Shown piece by piece: positions 33,889 to 43,900 of a stretch of DNA of 64,000 nt. The position numbers and the translations under genes are program-made. Below the pieces are notes generated by a model. It had not been told where the DNA came from and searched no databases. It was given only the letters and a program-made list of their open reading frames with translations. This stretch comes from Aedoeadaptatus coxii (GTDB taxonomy: Bacteria > Bacillota > Clostridia > Tissierellales > Peptoniphilaceae). Numbering within the stretch: the first letter of the stretch is position 1; every line of letters starts with the position of its first letter. The DNA is taken from the NCBI RefSeq assembly GCF_903819215.1, contig NZ_CAIJCT010000010.1; one strand, 5' to 3'.

Positions 33889-35802
33889 TTGAATAGAAAA
33901 TGGAGCGGCGTGGCATTTTACCTCGCACTTCTCGCCATGTTGATCTTCGGGATTTACTTATTTAAACCCAATCAACGAGGCGTGGAAGAAATCAGCTACA
34001 CGACGCTCGTTAATATAATAGATGAACATAAAGTGAAGTCCATCGACTTAAAGGGAACGGAAGCGGTGATCACAAAAAACGATCAGGACATTGTGCGCAC
34101 CAGTATCCCTCCTATGGTCTGGGATCCTTTCTATAAAAACCATTTGCAACAACCGGTAGAAGATGGCGACATCACCTTCTCCGCCACACCTGCAACGGAA
34201 AACACCACGACGATTACGAGCTTCTTGCCCACCTTCATCGTCATGCTCTTTATGGGCTATCTCTTCTTCAGCTTCATGCGCACCCAGCAAGGCGCCGGGG
34301 GCCGGATGATGAGTTTCGGCAAAAGTAAAGCCCGTATGATGGAAGAAGAAGACGGTAAAAAAATTACCTTCGACGATGTGGCAGGTTTAAAAGAAGAAAA
34401 AGAAGAACTCGGCGAAATCGTCGACTTCTTAAAAAATCCGGCGAAATTCGTATCCATGGGCGCGCGGATTCCAAAAGGCGTGTTGCTCGTCGGCCCTCCG
34501 GGAACGGGTAAAACTTATCTTTCAAAATCCGTGGCCGGCGAGGCGAAAGTGCCCTTTTATATTATGAGCGGCTCCGATTTCGTGGAAATGTACGTCGGCG
34601 TCGGGGCAAGTCGCGTACGGGATTTGTTCGAGACGGCGAAAAATAACGCACCCTGCATTATTTTTATCGACGAAATCGATGCAGTCGGTCGCAGACGGGG
34701 CGCAGGCTTAGGCGGCGGCCACGACGAGCGGGAACAGACCCTGAATCAATTGCTCGTGGAGATGGACGGCTTCGGCACCAACGAAGGCGTTATCGTTATG
34801 GCGGCCACCAACCGTGCGGACATTTTAGACCCGGCGCTTCTTCGCCCGGGCAGATTTGATCGCCAAATTTTCGTCGGCCTTCCCGATGTTCGTGCCCGCG
34901 AACAAATTTTACAACTTCACGGCAAGAAAAAACCCTTGGCAGACGATGTGGATATGAAGGTCGTCGCCAAGCGAACGGCAGGCTTTACGCCGGCGGATCT
35001 GGAAAACCTTATGAATGAATCGGCTCTTTTAGCCGCCAGGGAAAATCTGAAAAAGATTTCTATGGACATCGTCAACGAGGCGAGCATTAAAGTGGTCGCC
35101 GGCCCCGAAAAGAAGAGCTCCGTTATGAAAGAAAAAGAGCGAAAACTTACGGCGGTTCACGAAGCGGGACACGCTGTGGTTTCCCGGCTTCTTCCGGATC
35201 ACGATCCCGTCCACATGATTACCATCATTCCCAGAGGACGTGCCGGCGGCTTTACCGCCTATTTGCCGGAAGACGATATTATGCACTACACCACAAAATC
35301 GGAAATGCTCAATCAATTGGTTAGCCTTTTAGGCGGCCGCGTGGCGGAATCTCTCGTCCTCGGCGATATTTCCACAGGCGCCAGCAACGATATTGAACGG
35401 GCGACGAAGATGGCCAGGGAAATGGTCACCACCTACGGCATGAGCGACGACATCGGAACGCTCACTTACGGTAGCGACTCCGATTCCGTCTTTATCGGCA
35501 GAGACATGGGCCACACGAAAAACTATTCCGAAGAAGTGGCAGCCGAAATCGACCGCGCCATGCAAAAATTCGTACACGACGCTTACAATAAAGCCCACGA
35601 TCTTTTAAAAGAGAACTTGGACATTCTCCTAAGAGTTTCCGATGCTTTGTTGGATAAGGAAACCATTAGCGGCAAAGAATTTGAAGCTATTTTTAACGGC
35701 GAGACTGTAGAAAAAGATGATTACAGCAGCGGCGTGCGTTTGGAAAAAGAAGATCTTTCCAAAGAAGTAGCGGAAGAGTTGGATAAAAAAGACGATAACT
35801 AA
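33889..35802 (+). CDS. ftsH: ATP-dependent zinc metalloprotease FtsH
   Basis: This membrane-bound AAA+ protease handles membrane-protein quality control. It has 637 residues with two membrane helices (about 7-25 and 112-130), Walker A GPPGTGKT at 202-209, Walker B CIIFIDEIDAVG near 256-267, the second region of homology around 303-325, and the zinc site HEAGH at 424-428. It starts with TTG at 33889, eight bases after AAAGGAGGG. The very acidic and basic tail (about 610-637) is variable in the family. It closes the tilS-hpt-ftsH block. Confidence 0.97.
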   Translation: MNRKWSGVAFYLALLAMLIFGIYLFKPNQRGVEEISYTTLVNIIDEHKVKSIDLKGTEAVITKNDQDIVRTSIPPMVWDPFYKNHLQQPVEDGDITFSATPATENTTTITSFLPTFIVMLFMGYLFFSFMRTQQGAGGRMMSFGKSKARMMEEEDGKKITFDDVAGLKEEKEELGEIVDFLKNPAKFVSMGARIPKGVLLVGPPGTGKTYLSKSVAGEAKVPFYIMSGSDFVEMYVGVGASRVRDLFETAKNNAPCIIFIDEIDAVGRRRGAGLGGGHDEREQTLNQLLVEMDGFGTNEGVIVMAATNRADILDPALLRPGRFDRQIFVGLPDVRAREQILQLHGKKKPLADDVDMKVVAKRTAGFTPADLENLMNESALLAARENLKKISMDIVNEASIKVVAGPEKKSSVMKEKERKLTAVHEAGHAVVSRLLPDHDPVHMITIIPRGRAGGFTAYLPEDDIMHYTTKSEMLNQLVSLLGGRVAESLVLGDISTGASNDIERATKMAREMVTTYGMSDDIGTLTYGSDSDSVFIGRDMGHTKNYSEEVAAEIDRAMQKFVHDAYNKAHDLLKENLDILLRVSDALLDKETISGKEFEAIFNGETVEKDDYSSGVRLEKEDLSKEVAEELDKKDDN

Positions 35803-35809
35803 ACGATAG

Positions 35810-35842
35810 AAATCCCAAGGGCGGAAACCTTTGGGATTTTTA
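35810..35842 (+). terminator. Terminator after ftsH
   Basis: AAATCCCAA...TTGGGATTT arms with a TTTTT tail, eight bases after the ftsH stop. Confidence 0.85.
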
Positions 35843-35904
35843 AGTGCAACGATTTTAGGGCAAACTGAATCATTCGCCTTCTGTCGACCGTTAGATGAGC
35901 ATCA

Positions 35905-35937
35905 AAAAACCATTGAGGATTTTCCCCAATGGTTTTT
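35905..35937. terminator. Terminator of the convergent metalloprotease gene, usable in both directions
   Basis: AAAAACCATTG (35905-35915) and CAATGGTTTTT (35927-35937) are perfect 11-bp arms. A/T tracts on both sides let it work for either strand. Confidence 0.85.
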
Positions 35938-35950
35938 CTTATGGTTCTCT

Positions 35951-38824
35951 TTATTGTTTAAGGGAGCGATAGACGTCGAAGAGTTCGGTAGCTTTTAATC
36001 GCTCGCCGTCGCCGATGGCGACAATATGGTCTTGTGCCATAATCTTTCGAATCAAATCGCTAAAGCCGCGAAGATCGTCGACGGTAGTGGCCATGGCTTC
36101 CGCCTTTCGCGTTTCCAGATCTTCTGCCGTCGTTCCGTTTAAGAAGCGTTTAAAGTCTAAAATGCCGTAGGCGGAAGGCGCCAAGTGGGGATCGAAGACG
36201 TTCATAACGCCGATGATCATATCCGTAAGATCGCGATCGCTCATGGAGAGGCTTTCTAAGAAATCGCCCATATGATCGTAAACGTCCACGGTTTTTTCCA
36301 CTTGAGGATCCCGGTAGGAATAAGTCGCCACGTCGCCAAAGCGCGTTATGCGAATGCCCGCGCCGTAGGCGCCGCCTTTGGCGCGAATTTCTTTGTGGAG
36401 GAATAAATTGCTCAACACATTGGCGAGGACGACGAGCTTGCCGTCATAGGCATAGCCCGTTTCCTTCAGATTGCCGCCTTTAGAAACATAATTTACCATG
36501 GAATTCAGCGTAAAGGCTTCGTTGACATCCTTCGGCTCGAAGGAAATGACAGCATCGTCGTAGGAATCTTTTTTGAAGTGGAGCAGATGATCGGCGAGGG
36601 CGGCTTCCGCCATGAGAATATCCTCCTCATCGGCAATGAGATTGGCCGTCAAGCGGGAAGCGGTAAAGATTTTTTTCGCCACTTTTTCCAATTTGTCGGC
36701 GACAGATTTATAATCTCCTTTTTCGATGAGATCGCAGACGAAGAAATAAAAGTCCAAGCCATTTAAAGCGTCGTTCACATAAGCGGCCTCGCTGTAGCGA
36801 ACGCGGACGCGATTGGAAACGATGGAGTGTCCCGATTGCAGGAAGGACGCCGCCATATCCGCCTTCATCGTTTCCAAAATAGTTTTAATGCGCGCTTCGT
36901 TGTGGAGCTTGCTCTTGGAAAGCATTTCTTCCAAGACGGCGTAGCCACGCGCCTGTTGACGGGGAAGGGCGCCGGTGGAAATAAAGAAGTAGGGCACGTA
37001 GCCGTCGTCCATTTGCTCTACCGGCGTATCGAAAGTAAAGCCGCCGCCGGAGAGGAATGATTCCGTTTCAAGTTCCGCTTCCGAGTAATGCTCCGTGGCG
37101 ATTTTACCCAATACATCGGAAAGAATGGAAGCGTAGGCCAACTCGTCCAGGTTCAAATGCTTCATGTTAAATGCCCAATTGGTATAAAGAATGCCGTTGG
37201 TATTTAAGGGATTGGTGGTCACGATAATGTCCGAAAGGGTCGTCACTTTTCTCGGAATCGAGGTAATCTTTTTCGAAAGATCGGAAAGTTCCAGCTTGGG
37301 AATGGTAGCCTTGGCTTCTTCTGAATCGGGAGCTTCCTGATAGGCCTTTAAGTCTTGAGACAGAGCCATAATCTCTTCCCGTTCCGAAGCGGAGAGAGAT
37401 ACATAAGCTACTCGTTGCTTTTCTCTGCGTTTTTCCTCGATCCGCTTTTCCTTCCCGATTTCGGGGTCGATGCGCATGGCGACGCGATGGGGAACGTCGA
37501 GGAAGTATTCCTTTACCGCTTTTTGGAAAAAGTCCGTGCCGATTTTTTCCCGTAGGGCATCCAGTTTAGGGGAAAGCTCCATGCCATCTAAAGGATTTTG
37601 CCCGTAGAGCCAAGTATTTAACGCGCCGATGTATTGAATTAAATCGGCGTGGGCGCCGCCGCCGCGACGGACGGTAAATTCAAACTTTTCGAGAGTCGCC
37701 TGTAAAACATCTTCGTCGATGCCTTTATTGGCCACATCTTCCAATGTTTCCATGACGATGCGCTTAAACTCGTCGTAACGCTCCGTTTTTGCGTGGTAAC
37801 AGTAAATCGTAAAGTCCAAGGTGTTGGAAGTGGAAAGTTCCGAATACACGTCTTCGCCGATGGCCGCATCGCGAAGTCTTTTTTTAATGAGCCCGTTTTC
37901 GCTTTCCACGAGAAGTTCCTGGAAGAAACTTCGAAGAAGTAAATCCTCAGGTGTTGGATCGGTTTTCGAGAAAAAGGAAAGGGCGAAATAAGATTTGCCG
38001 TCGGGATCTTCATCTTCCGAAAGATCATAAGTGCCGCTAAATTCCTTGGGGCTGTCATACATACTGTGGCCGACGATGTCCGATTGGGGATCGACGGCGT
38101 CGAAGGCGGAGAGATAGGCCTCGTCTAAATAAGCCAAGCGCTCCTCGAAATCCATGTCGCCTGCGAGAAAAATGTAACTGTTGGACGGGTGATAATACCG
38201 TTTGTGGAAATTTAAAAAATTCTCGAAGGTAAGGTCGGGTATGTTGTCGGGATTGCCGCCGGAATCGTGGGAGTAGGTTCCGGAGGGGTGGAGTTTTTCA
38301 CGCACCATATCCGAGACGCGATTGGCGGGATCGGAATAGACGCCCTTCATTTCGTTAAAGACCACGCCGTTTGCAATGAGTCGATCCTCTTCGATTTCGG
38401 GATGCCAACCTTCCTGATAAAAGATTTTTTTATTTTCACGCATTTCAGGATAGAATACCGCGTCTAAATAAACGTCCATAAGCTGGCGAAAATCTTTGTC
38501 GTTTCGGGAGCTAATGGGGTAGAGCGTCTTGTCGGGATAGGTCATGGCGTTTAAAAAAGTTTGCACACTGCTCGCCACCATGTCCATAAAAGGTTCCTTG
38601 GTTTTGTATTTCCTCGAGCCCGAAAGCGTGGAGTGCTCCACAATATGGGCGACGCCCGTCGAATCTTCCGGCGGCGTTTTAAAACCGATGGCAAAGGTCT
38701 TGTTGTGATTTTTGTTGTCCAGCAGCAAAAGCTCGGCGCCGGTTTTAATGTGTTTTAAAAAAGAAACGTCCCCGTGAAGTTCAGGAATGTTTCTCTTGTC
38801 GATTAATTTATAAGATTTATTCAT
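35951..38824 (-). CDS. M16C-family zinc metalloprotease (presequence protease/insulinase-like)
   Basis: This large peptidase of 957 residues is built as two M16 halves joined by a hinge. The inverted zinc motif H-x2-E-H is HIVEH at 60-64, with the downstream glutamate about 75-80 residues on in the usual acidic helix. The family (human PreP, bacterial M16C) encloses and degrades short unfolded peptides. No signal peptide is seen, so it is probably cytoplasmic and may recycle signal or transit-like peptides. TAGGAGTG precedes the start. It is monocistronic and faces away from the oxidoreductase gene at 38962. Confidence 0.9.
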   Translation of the reverse strand: MNKSYKLIDKRNIPELHGDVSFLKHIKTGAELLLLDNKNHNKTFAIGFKTPPEDSTGVAHIVEHSTLSGSRKYKTKEPFMDMVASSVQTFLNAMTYPDKTLYPISSRNDKDFRQLMDVYLDAVFYPEMRENKKIFYQEGWHPEIEEDRLIANGVVFNEMKGVYSDPANRVSDMVREKLHPSGTYSHDSGGNPDNIPDLTFENFLNFHKRYYHPSNSYIFLAGDMDFEERLAYLDEAYLSAFDAVDPQSDIVGHSMYDSPKEFSGTYDLSEDEDPDGKSYFALSFFSKTDPTPEDLLLRSFFQELLVESENGLIKKRLRDAAIGEDVYSELSTSNTLDFTIYCYHAKTERYDEFKRIVMETLEDVANKGIDEDVLQATLEKFEFTVRRGGGAHADLIQYIGALNTWLYGQNPLDGMELSPKLDALREKIGTDFFQKAVKEYFLDVPHRVAMRIDPEIGKEKRIEEKRREKQRVAYVSLSASEREEIMALSQDLKAYQEAPDSEEAKATIPKLELSDLSKKITSIPRKVTTLSDIIVTTNPLNTNGILYTNWAFNMKHLNLDELAYASILSDVLGKIATEHYSEAELETESFLSGGGFTFDTPVEQMDDGYVPYFFISTGALPRQQARGYAVLEEMLSKSKLHNEARIKTILETMKADMAASFLQSGHSIVSNRVRVRYSEAAYVNDALNGLDFYFFVCDLIEKGDYKSVADKLEKVAKKIFTASRLTANLIADEEDILMAEAALADHLLHFKKDSYDDAVISFEPKDVNEAFTLNSMVNYVSKGGNLKETGYAYDGKLVVLANVLSNLFLHKEIRAKGGAYGAGIRITRFGDVATYSYRDPQVEKTVDVYDHMGDFLESLSMSDRDLTDMIIGVMNVFDPHLAPSAYGILDFKRFLNGTTAEDLETRKAEAMATTVDDLRGFSDLIRKIMAQDHIVAIGDGERLKATELFDVYRSLKQ

Positions 38825-38925
38825 AGTTCACTCCTATTCTTCCATCATTATACCCGAAGAAAATAACGAATATCAAAAGAAGCGCAAAGATTGGTGCAGA
38901 TTCGCCGATAGACGGGGGCGAGTTG

Positions 38926-38934
38926 TGCTATAAT
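38926..38934 (+). promoter_or_regulatory. Extended -10 promoter of the SAF-domain oxidoreductase
   Basis: TGCTATAAT is a perfect extended -10 element 28 bases before the start. Confidence 0.6.
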
Positions 38935-38961
38935 TTTTAAGAATGAATGGAGGACAGATGG

Positions 38962-40266
38962 ATGAAATTAATGTCTGATTTGCGAAAAAACGGACCGATC
39001 CGCGTGGCCGTCGTCGGCTGCGGCTTAATGGGAACGGGCTTGGTTGCGCAATTAAATACATTGGAAGGAATGGACGTTACCTTGTGGTCGTCCAGAACAG
39101 AAGAGGCCTTACTTCAGGCGGCAAAAAAAGTGGGCTTACCGCAAAAAGCCCTTCACATCAGCGGCACGGAAAAAGAAGTGGCGGAAGATATTAAACACTA
39201 CGGCATGGCATTGACTACAGACAACAGCATGACATGGCTTTCAGATGACGTCGACGTCATCGTGGATTGCACGGGCAATACGGAAGCCGGCGCCGTCATT
39301 AACGAAGAGGGGCTGAACCACGGCAAACACATCGTCAGCTTCAATGTGGAATGCGACGTACTCCTCGGCCCCTATTTTATGAAAAAGGCGGAAGAAAAAG
39401 GGCTGTGCTACACGGGTACGGCAGGGGACGAACCGGGCGCCATTATGGAGCTCTATAATTTTGCAACTTTCTTAGGCTTCGACGTCGTCGCCGCCGGCAA
39501 GGGAAAAAACAACCCCATGGACGTAGAGGCGACCCCGGAAACATTGAGAGAAAAGGCGGAGAAAAAAGGATTGAGCCCCCGCATGCTCACATCCTTTGTC
39601 GATGCCACCAATACCATGATCGAGTTAAACGCCGTCGCCAACGCCACCGGTCTTTTGCCCGACATTACCGGCTGCCACGGCATCCAATCCGCCATCGGCG
39701 ACTTGGCGGATAAGTTTCGCTTAAAAGAAGAAGGGGGCTTTTTCAAAAACAAAGGGGTTTTGGATTACGTCATGGGCATCGCCCCCGGCGTGTTCGTCGT
39801 CGTGGAAACCGACGATCCCGTCATAAGCGAAGAAATGCCCTATCTTTCCATGGGCGACGGGCCGCGATATGTTTTTTACAGACCCTATCACTTGACCAAT
39901 ATCGAAGCGCCCCTTACCTTGGCGAAAGCCGTTTTATACGGGGAAGCCACCATCGCCCCTGAAAAGGGCTACATCGCCCACACCGTCGCCGTAGCGAAAA
40001 AAGATTTGGAACCGGAAGATGACCTTTCGGGCATCGGCAGCGACACGGCCTACGGCTCCTTAATGGACGCCCGCGAAGTCTATCAAAACAACTACGTGCC
40101 CATCGGCCTCATTACCGGCGATGTAAAAGTGAAGCAAAAAATAAAAAAAGGCGACTTTATTCGCTTTGAAGATGTGGAATTCGATGACGAAAGTAAACTA
40201 TTTAAAATGTTTGTCAAGGAGCACAACAAATTTTATTCTTTACCATTGAGTATTAACGTGCTATAA
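38962..40266 (+). CDS. Rossmann-fold oxidoreductase with C-terminal SAF domain (COG4091, DXR-like/homoserine dehydrogenase-like)
   Basis: This NAD(P)-binding protein of 434 residues has the dinucleotide motif GCGLMGTG at 19-26 in an N-terminal Rossmann domain, a central catalytic region with ATEE-like helices (PGAIMELYNFA, ELNAVANATGL) and a C-terminal SAF beta-clip domain (about 370-430). Such proteins are usually labelled predicted homoserine dehydrogenase. One branch, the Brucella DRL enzyme, instead makes methylerythritol phosphate from deoxyxylulose phosphate. The sequence alone does not decide between these. ATG 38962 has GGAGG eight bases upstream; the ATG at 38947 does not. The promoter of the next gene lies inside its last codons. 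Confidence 0.75.
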   Translation: MKLMSDLRKNGPIRVAVVGCGLMGTGLVAQLNTLEGMDVTLWSSRTEEALLQAAKKVGLPQKALHISGTEKEVAEDIKHYGMALTTDNSMTWLSDDVDVIVDCTGNTEAGAVINEEGLNHGKHIVSFNVECDVLLGPYFMKKAEEKGLCYTGTAGDEPGAIMELYNFATFLGFDVVAAGKGKNNPMDVEATPETLREKAEKKGLSPRMLTSFVDATNTMIELNAVANATGLLPDITGCHGIQSAIGDLADKFRLKEEGGFFKNKGVLDYVMGIAPGVFVVVETDDPVISEEMPYLSMGDGPRYVFYRPYHLTNIEAPLTLAKAVLYGEATIAPEKGYIAHTVAVAKKDLEPEDDLSGIGSDTAYGSLMDAREVYQNNYVPIGLITGDVKVKQKIKKGDFIRFEDVEFDDESKLFKMFVKEHNKFYSLPLSINVL

Positions 40267-40267
40267 T
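40239..40267 (+). promoter_or_regulatory. Promoter of the Rrf2 regulator gene
   Basis: TTTACC (40239-40244), 17 bases, and TATAAT (40262-40267) with an extended TG (40259-40260). It overlaps the stop codon of the preceding gene. Confidence 0.7.
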
Positions 40268-40295
40268 GTGAACCTAAAGAAGGAGGATTTGCGCT

Positions 40296-40709
40296 GTGAA
40301 ATTAACTCAAGAAATTGATTACGCATTTCGCATTATTGCACATTTAGCAGCTCACGAAGGTGAAGTTGTAGGTGCGCCGAAAATTGCAGAAGCCATGACG
40401 GTACCCGAACGATTCACTTTACGGATTTTGCGGAAACTCAATCTTGGCGGTTTAACGCTGTCCAAGCGAGGCGCAAAGGGAGGCTATATTCTCAATAGAC
40501 CTGCCGAATCCATTTCCCTCTACGATATAATCCTGGCCATCGACGGGCCCATCGAACTTTCCCGTTGTCTACACGCCAACGATCCATATTGCAACCGATT
40601 TAACGGCCACGGGATCGAAGGATGTAAATTCCACAGAAGCATTTACGGTGTGCAACGAAATATCATCGAAGAATTACAAAGCTTAAAAATTACAAACTTT
40701 ATCGATTAG
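40296..40709 (+). CDS. Rrf2-family transcriptional regulator
   Basis: This protein of 137 residues has an N-terminal winged helix (MKLTQEIDYAFRIIAHLA..., RFTLRILRKLNLGGL, KGGYILNRP) and an LYDIILAIDG dimer helix. Three cysteines follow in C-x7-C-x10-C spacing (about residues 90, 98 and 109), where IscR, NsrR and RsrR bind an iron-sulfur cluster. The spacing differs from classical IscR. Start is GTG 40296 with AAGGAGG upstream. It may sense iron-sulfur or redox status; its targets are not evident. The T-box leader of ileS begins at its stop codon. Confidence 0.88.
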   Translation: MKLTQEIDYAFRIIAHLAAHEGEVVGAPKIAEAMTVPERFTLRILRKLNLGGLTLSKRGAKGGYILNRPAESISLYDIILAIDGPIELSRCLHANDPYCNRFNGHGIEGCKFHRSIYGVQRNIIEELQSLKITNFID

Positions 40710-40906
40710 GAAGCCGAAGATTGATCGTCCCTGTTTTACAGAGAGATGCAGCAGCTGAGAAGCATCGACATACGATGAGTCGCATCACCTTCCGAGATAC
40801 CGTAAGGCGTTCGCCGCGTTAAGGCTTCGAGTGATAGAATCCTATAAGTAGGGTGGTACCGCGTTTAAAAGCGTCCCTTCGTCTAACGACGATTGGGGCG
40901 CTTTTT
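40708..40906 (+). promoter_or_regulatory. Isoleucine T-box riboswitch with terminator, upstream of ileS
   Basis: The conserved T-box sequence AGGGTGGTACCGCG is at 40850-40863. A basal stem I helix pairs GGAAG (40709-40713) with CTTCC (40789-40793). On its 3' side the specifier loop shows ATC (40784-40786), an isoleucine codon. The terminator is AAAAGCGTCCC (40867-40877) with GGGGCGCTTTT (40895-40905), an inner CGTC/GACG pair and five T. Uncharged tRNA(Ile) would stabilise the alternative antiterminator and switch on ileS. Specifier and downstream gene agree. Confidence 0.93.
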
Positions 40907-40927
40907 GATTTAGAAAAGGAGAAGAAA

Positions 40928-43900
40928 ATGACAGAGTTTAAGACATTATCTCAAGACCTGGTCGACGAGCGTGAGCAACGTGTCGTCAAGTATTGGCAAG
41001 ACATCGATCTTTTGAAACGAAGTGTCGAAACCCGCGAAGGCCAAGAAGACTTCGTGTTCTACGAAGGCCCTCCGACAGCCAACGGCAAGCCGGGCATTCA
41101 CCACGTCATGGCCCGTACATTAAAAGATATGACCTGCCGTTACAAAACCATGCAGGGTTATCGCGTCAACCGTAAGGCAGGCTGGGATACCCACGGACTT
41201 CCCGTGGAAATCGAAGTGGAAAAGAAATTAGGTCTCCACAATAAACAAGACATCGAAAAATACGGCATCGAAAAATTCAACCAAAAATGCCGGGAATCCG
41301 TGTTCGAATACGAAGGCCTTTGGCGCAAAATGACGTCGCGCATGGGTTACCTCATCGACTTGGACGATCCCTACATCACCCTGAACAATTCCTACATCGA
41401 ATCGGTTTGGTACATCCTCAACAAAATGTTTGAAGACGGCCTGATCTATGAAGGCCATAAGATCTTACCTTACTGCCCACGCTGCGGCACAGGCCTTGCA
41501 TCCCACGAAGTAGCCCAAGGCTATCAAGAAGACAAGACGCCGACCATTACTATGAAATTCAAATGCACCGACGAAGATGCCTACTACCTCGCATGGACCA
41601 CAACCCCTTGGACCGTGCCCTCCAACGTGGCCCTCGCCGTGCATCCCGATGTAGATTACGTAAAAGTAAAATACGAAGACGGCAATGTCTACTATCTCGC
41701 CGATAATTTAAAAGACGCCGTATTAAAAGGGGAATACGAAGTACTTGAAACGGTGAAAGGCGCAGAACTCGCCGGCCGCCGTTACGAACAATTATTAGAT
41801 CAAGTAAAAGTGGAAGAAGGAGACGCCTTCGTCGTGGTCACGGCAGATTACGTCACTACAGAAGACGGTACGGGTATCGTTCATACCGCTCCCGCCTTCG
41901 GGGAAGACGACTATCAAACCGGTCGCCGCAACAACTTGGCATTCTTAAAACCTGTAGACGACGACGGAAACTTTACCGAAACCCAATGGAAGGGCAAATT
42001 CGTTCACAATGTTAACGAAGAAATCATCGACTACTTGAAGAGCCAAGACAAAGTGTTCTCGAAAGAAACCATCGTCCACAATTACCCCCACTGCTGGCGC
42101 TGCAAGACGCCGCTTATCTACTACGCACACCCCTCCTGGTACATTGAAGTTACCAAGATGAAAGAAAAACTCATCGAAAACAACAATGGCGTAGACTGGT
42201 ATCCGGATTTCGTCGGCGAAAAGCGTTTCGGCAACTGGCTGGAAAACCTAAACGACTGGGCCATCTCCCGCTCCAGATACTGGGGTACACCCTTCCCCAT
42301 TTGGCGTTGTGAAGACTGCGGCAAGACCACTTCCGTGGGAAGTATAAAAGAGCTCGTAGAACGTGCGGAAGAAGATATCGACGAATCCATCGACCTTCAC
42401 CGCCCCTATGTCGACGACGTTCACATTAAATGCGAATGCGGCGGCACCATGACCCGCGTCACCGACGTTATCGACTGCTGGTTCGATTCCGGCTCCATGC
42501 CCTTCGCCCAATGGCACTATCCCTTTGAACACAAAGACGATTTCGACAAACTCTTCCCGGCCGCCTTCATCAACGAAGGTATCGACCAAACTCGCGGCTG
42601 GTTCTACTCCCTTCTCGCCATCTCCACTTATATGACGGGCAAGGCACCTTATAAGAGCGTCCTCGTCAATGACCTGATCCTCGACAAAGAGGGCAAGAAA
42701 ATGAGTAAATCCCGGGGCAACACCGTGTCGCCGGAAGAACTCTTTAAAAAATACGGCGCCGATGCGGTGAGATGGTACCTGATGTACGTTTCGCCCCCAT
42801 GGACGCCGACAAAATTCGACGAAGACGGCTTGCGTGAAGTGAACGGAAAATTCTTCCGCACCTTGCGCAACATCCACAACTTCTTCACACTTTACGCCAA
42901 CATTAACGGCGTCGATCCGAGAGAAGCGGGAGAAGTGGAATACGACGAAATCGATCGCTGGATCCTTTCCAAGTACAACAGCCTCTTAAAATCCGTCGTA
43001 GAAAACATGGAAATCCACGAAATTACAAAAGTCGTTCGCGACATTCAAGATTTCGTTTCCGAAGATTTCTCCAACTGGTATATCCGCAGAAACCGTCGCC
43101 GTTTCTGGAGCGAAGAAGATACCCCATCTCGTAAAGCCGTCTTTAAGACAACCTACGACGTCTTGCTCGGTCTATGTAAAATGATCGCCCCCATGGCGCC
43201 CTTCATCGCCGAAGAATTTTACGAAACCCTCGTCGGCGGCGAAAGTATCCACTTGGAAACTTACCCCGTGGCGGACGAATCCTTTATCGACGAAAAACTC
43301 GAAGAAAAAATGCGCATCGTCCGTACCCTCGTAACCTTAGGGCGTGCAGGCCGTGAAAATGCCAAGATCAAAGTGCGTCAACCCCTTCAAGAAGTTCTCG
43401 TCGACGCCGATCTCAAGCCCATCATCGGCGATTTAACGGAATTGATCCAAGAAGAATTAAACGTGAAAGAAGTTTACTTCTGCGACGATTTGACGGAATA
43501 CATGACCTACAGCTTGAAGCCGAACTTTAAAGAAGTAGGCCAAAAATTCGGTCCGAAGATTAAAGACTTCAAAAAGATCTTGAGCGAAAGCAACGCCAAA
43601 GAACTTTACGATCAATTGAAATCCAACGAAAGCGTCACCATGACCTTAAACGGAGAAGAAACGGAAGTCGTCGTCGACGACGTTCTCGTCGATATCGACG
43701 CCAAAGAAGGCTTCGACGTCAGCATGGAAGATAATCTCTTCGTCATCCTCGATACGGAACTTACCGACGAACTTTTGGCAGAAGGTTATGTTCGGGAATT
43801 TATCTCGAAAGTACAAAATCAACGGAAATCCAACGATTACGAAGTTATCGATCACATCGCCATCGCCTACGATGCCGAAGGCACAGTGAAAGACGTGCTG

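Noticed and set aside
42248..42877. A 209-codon minus-strand frame inside ileS
   Set aside because: It lies antisense to the conserved KMSKS region of ileS, with no start signals.
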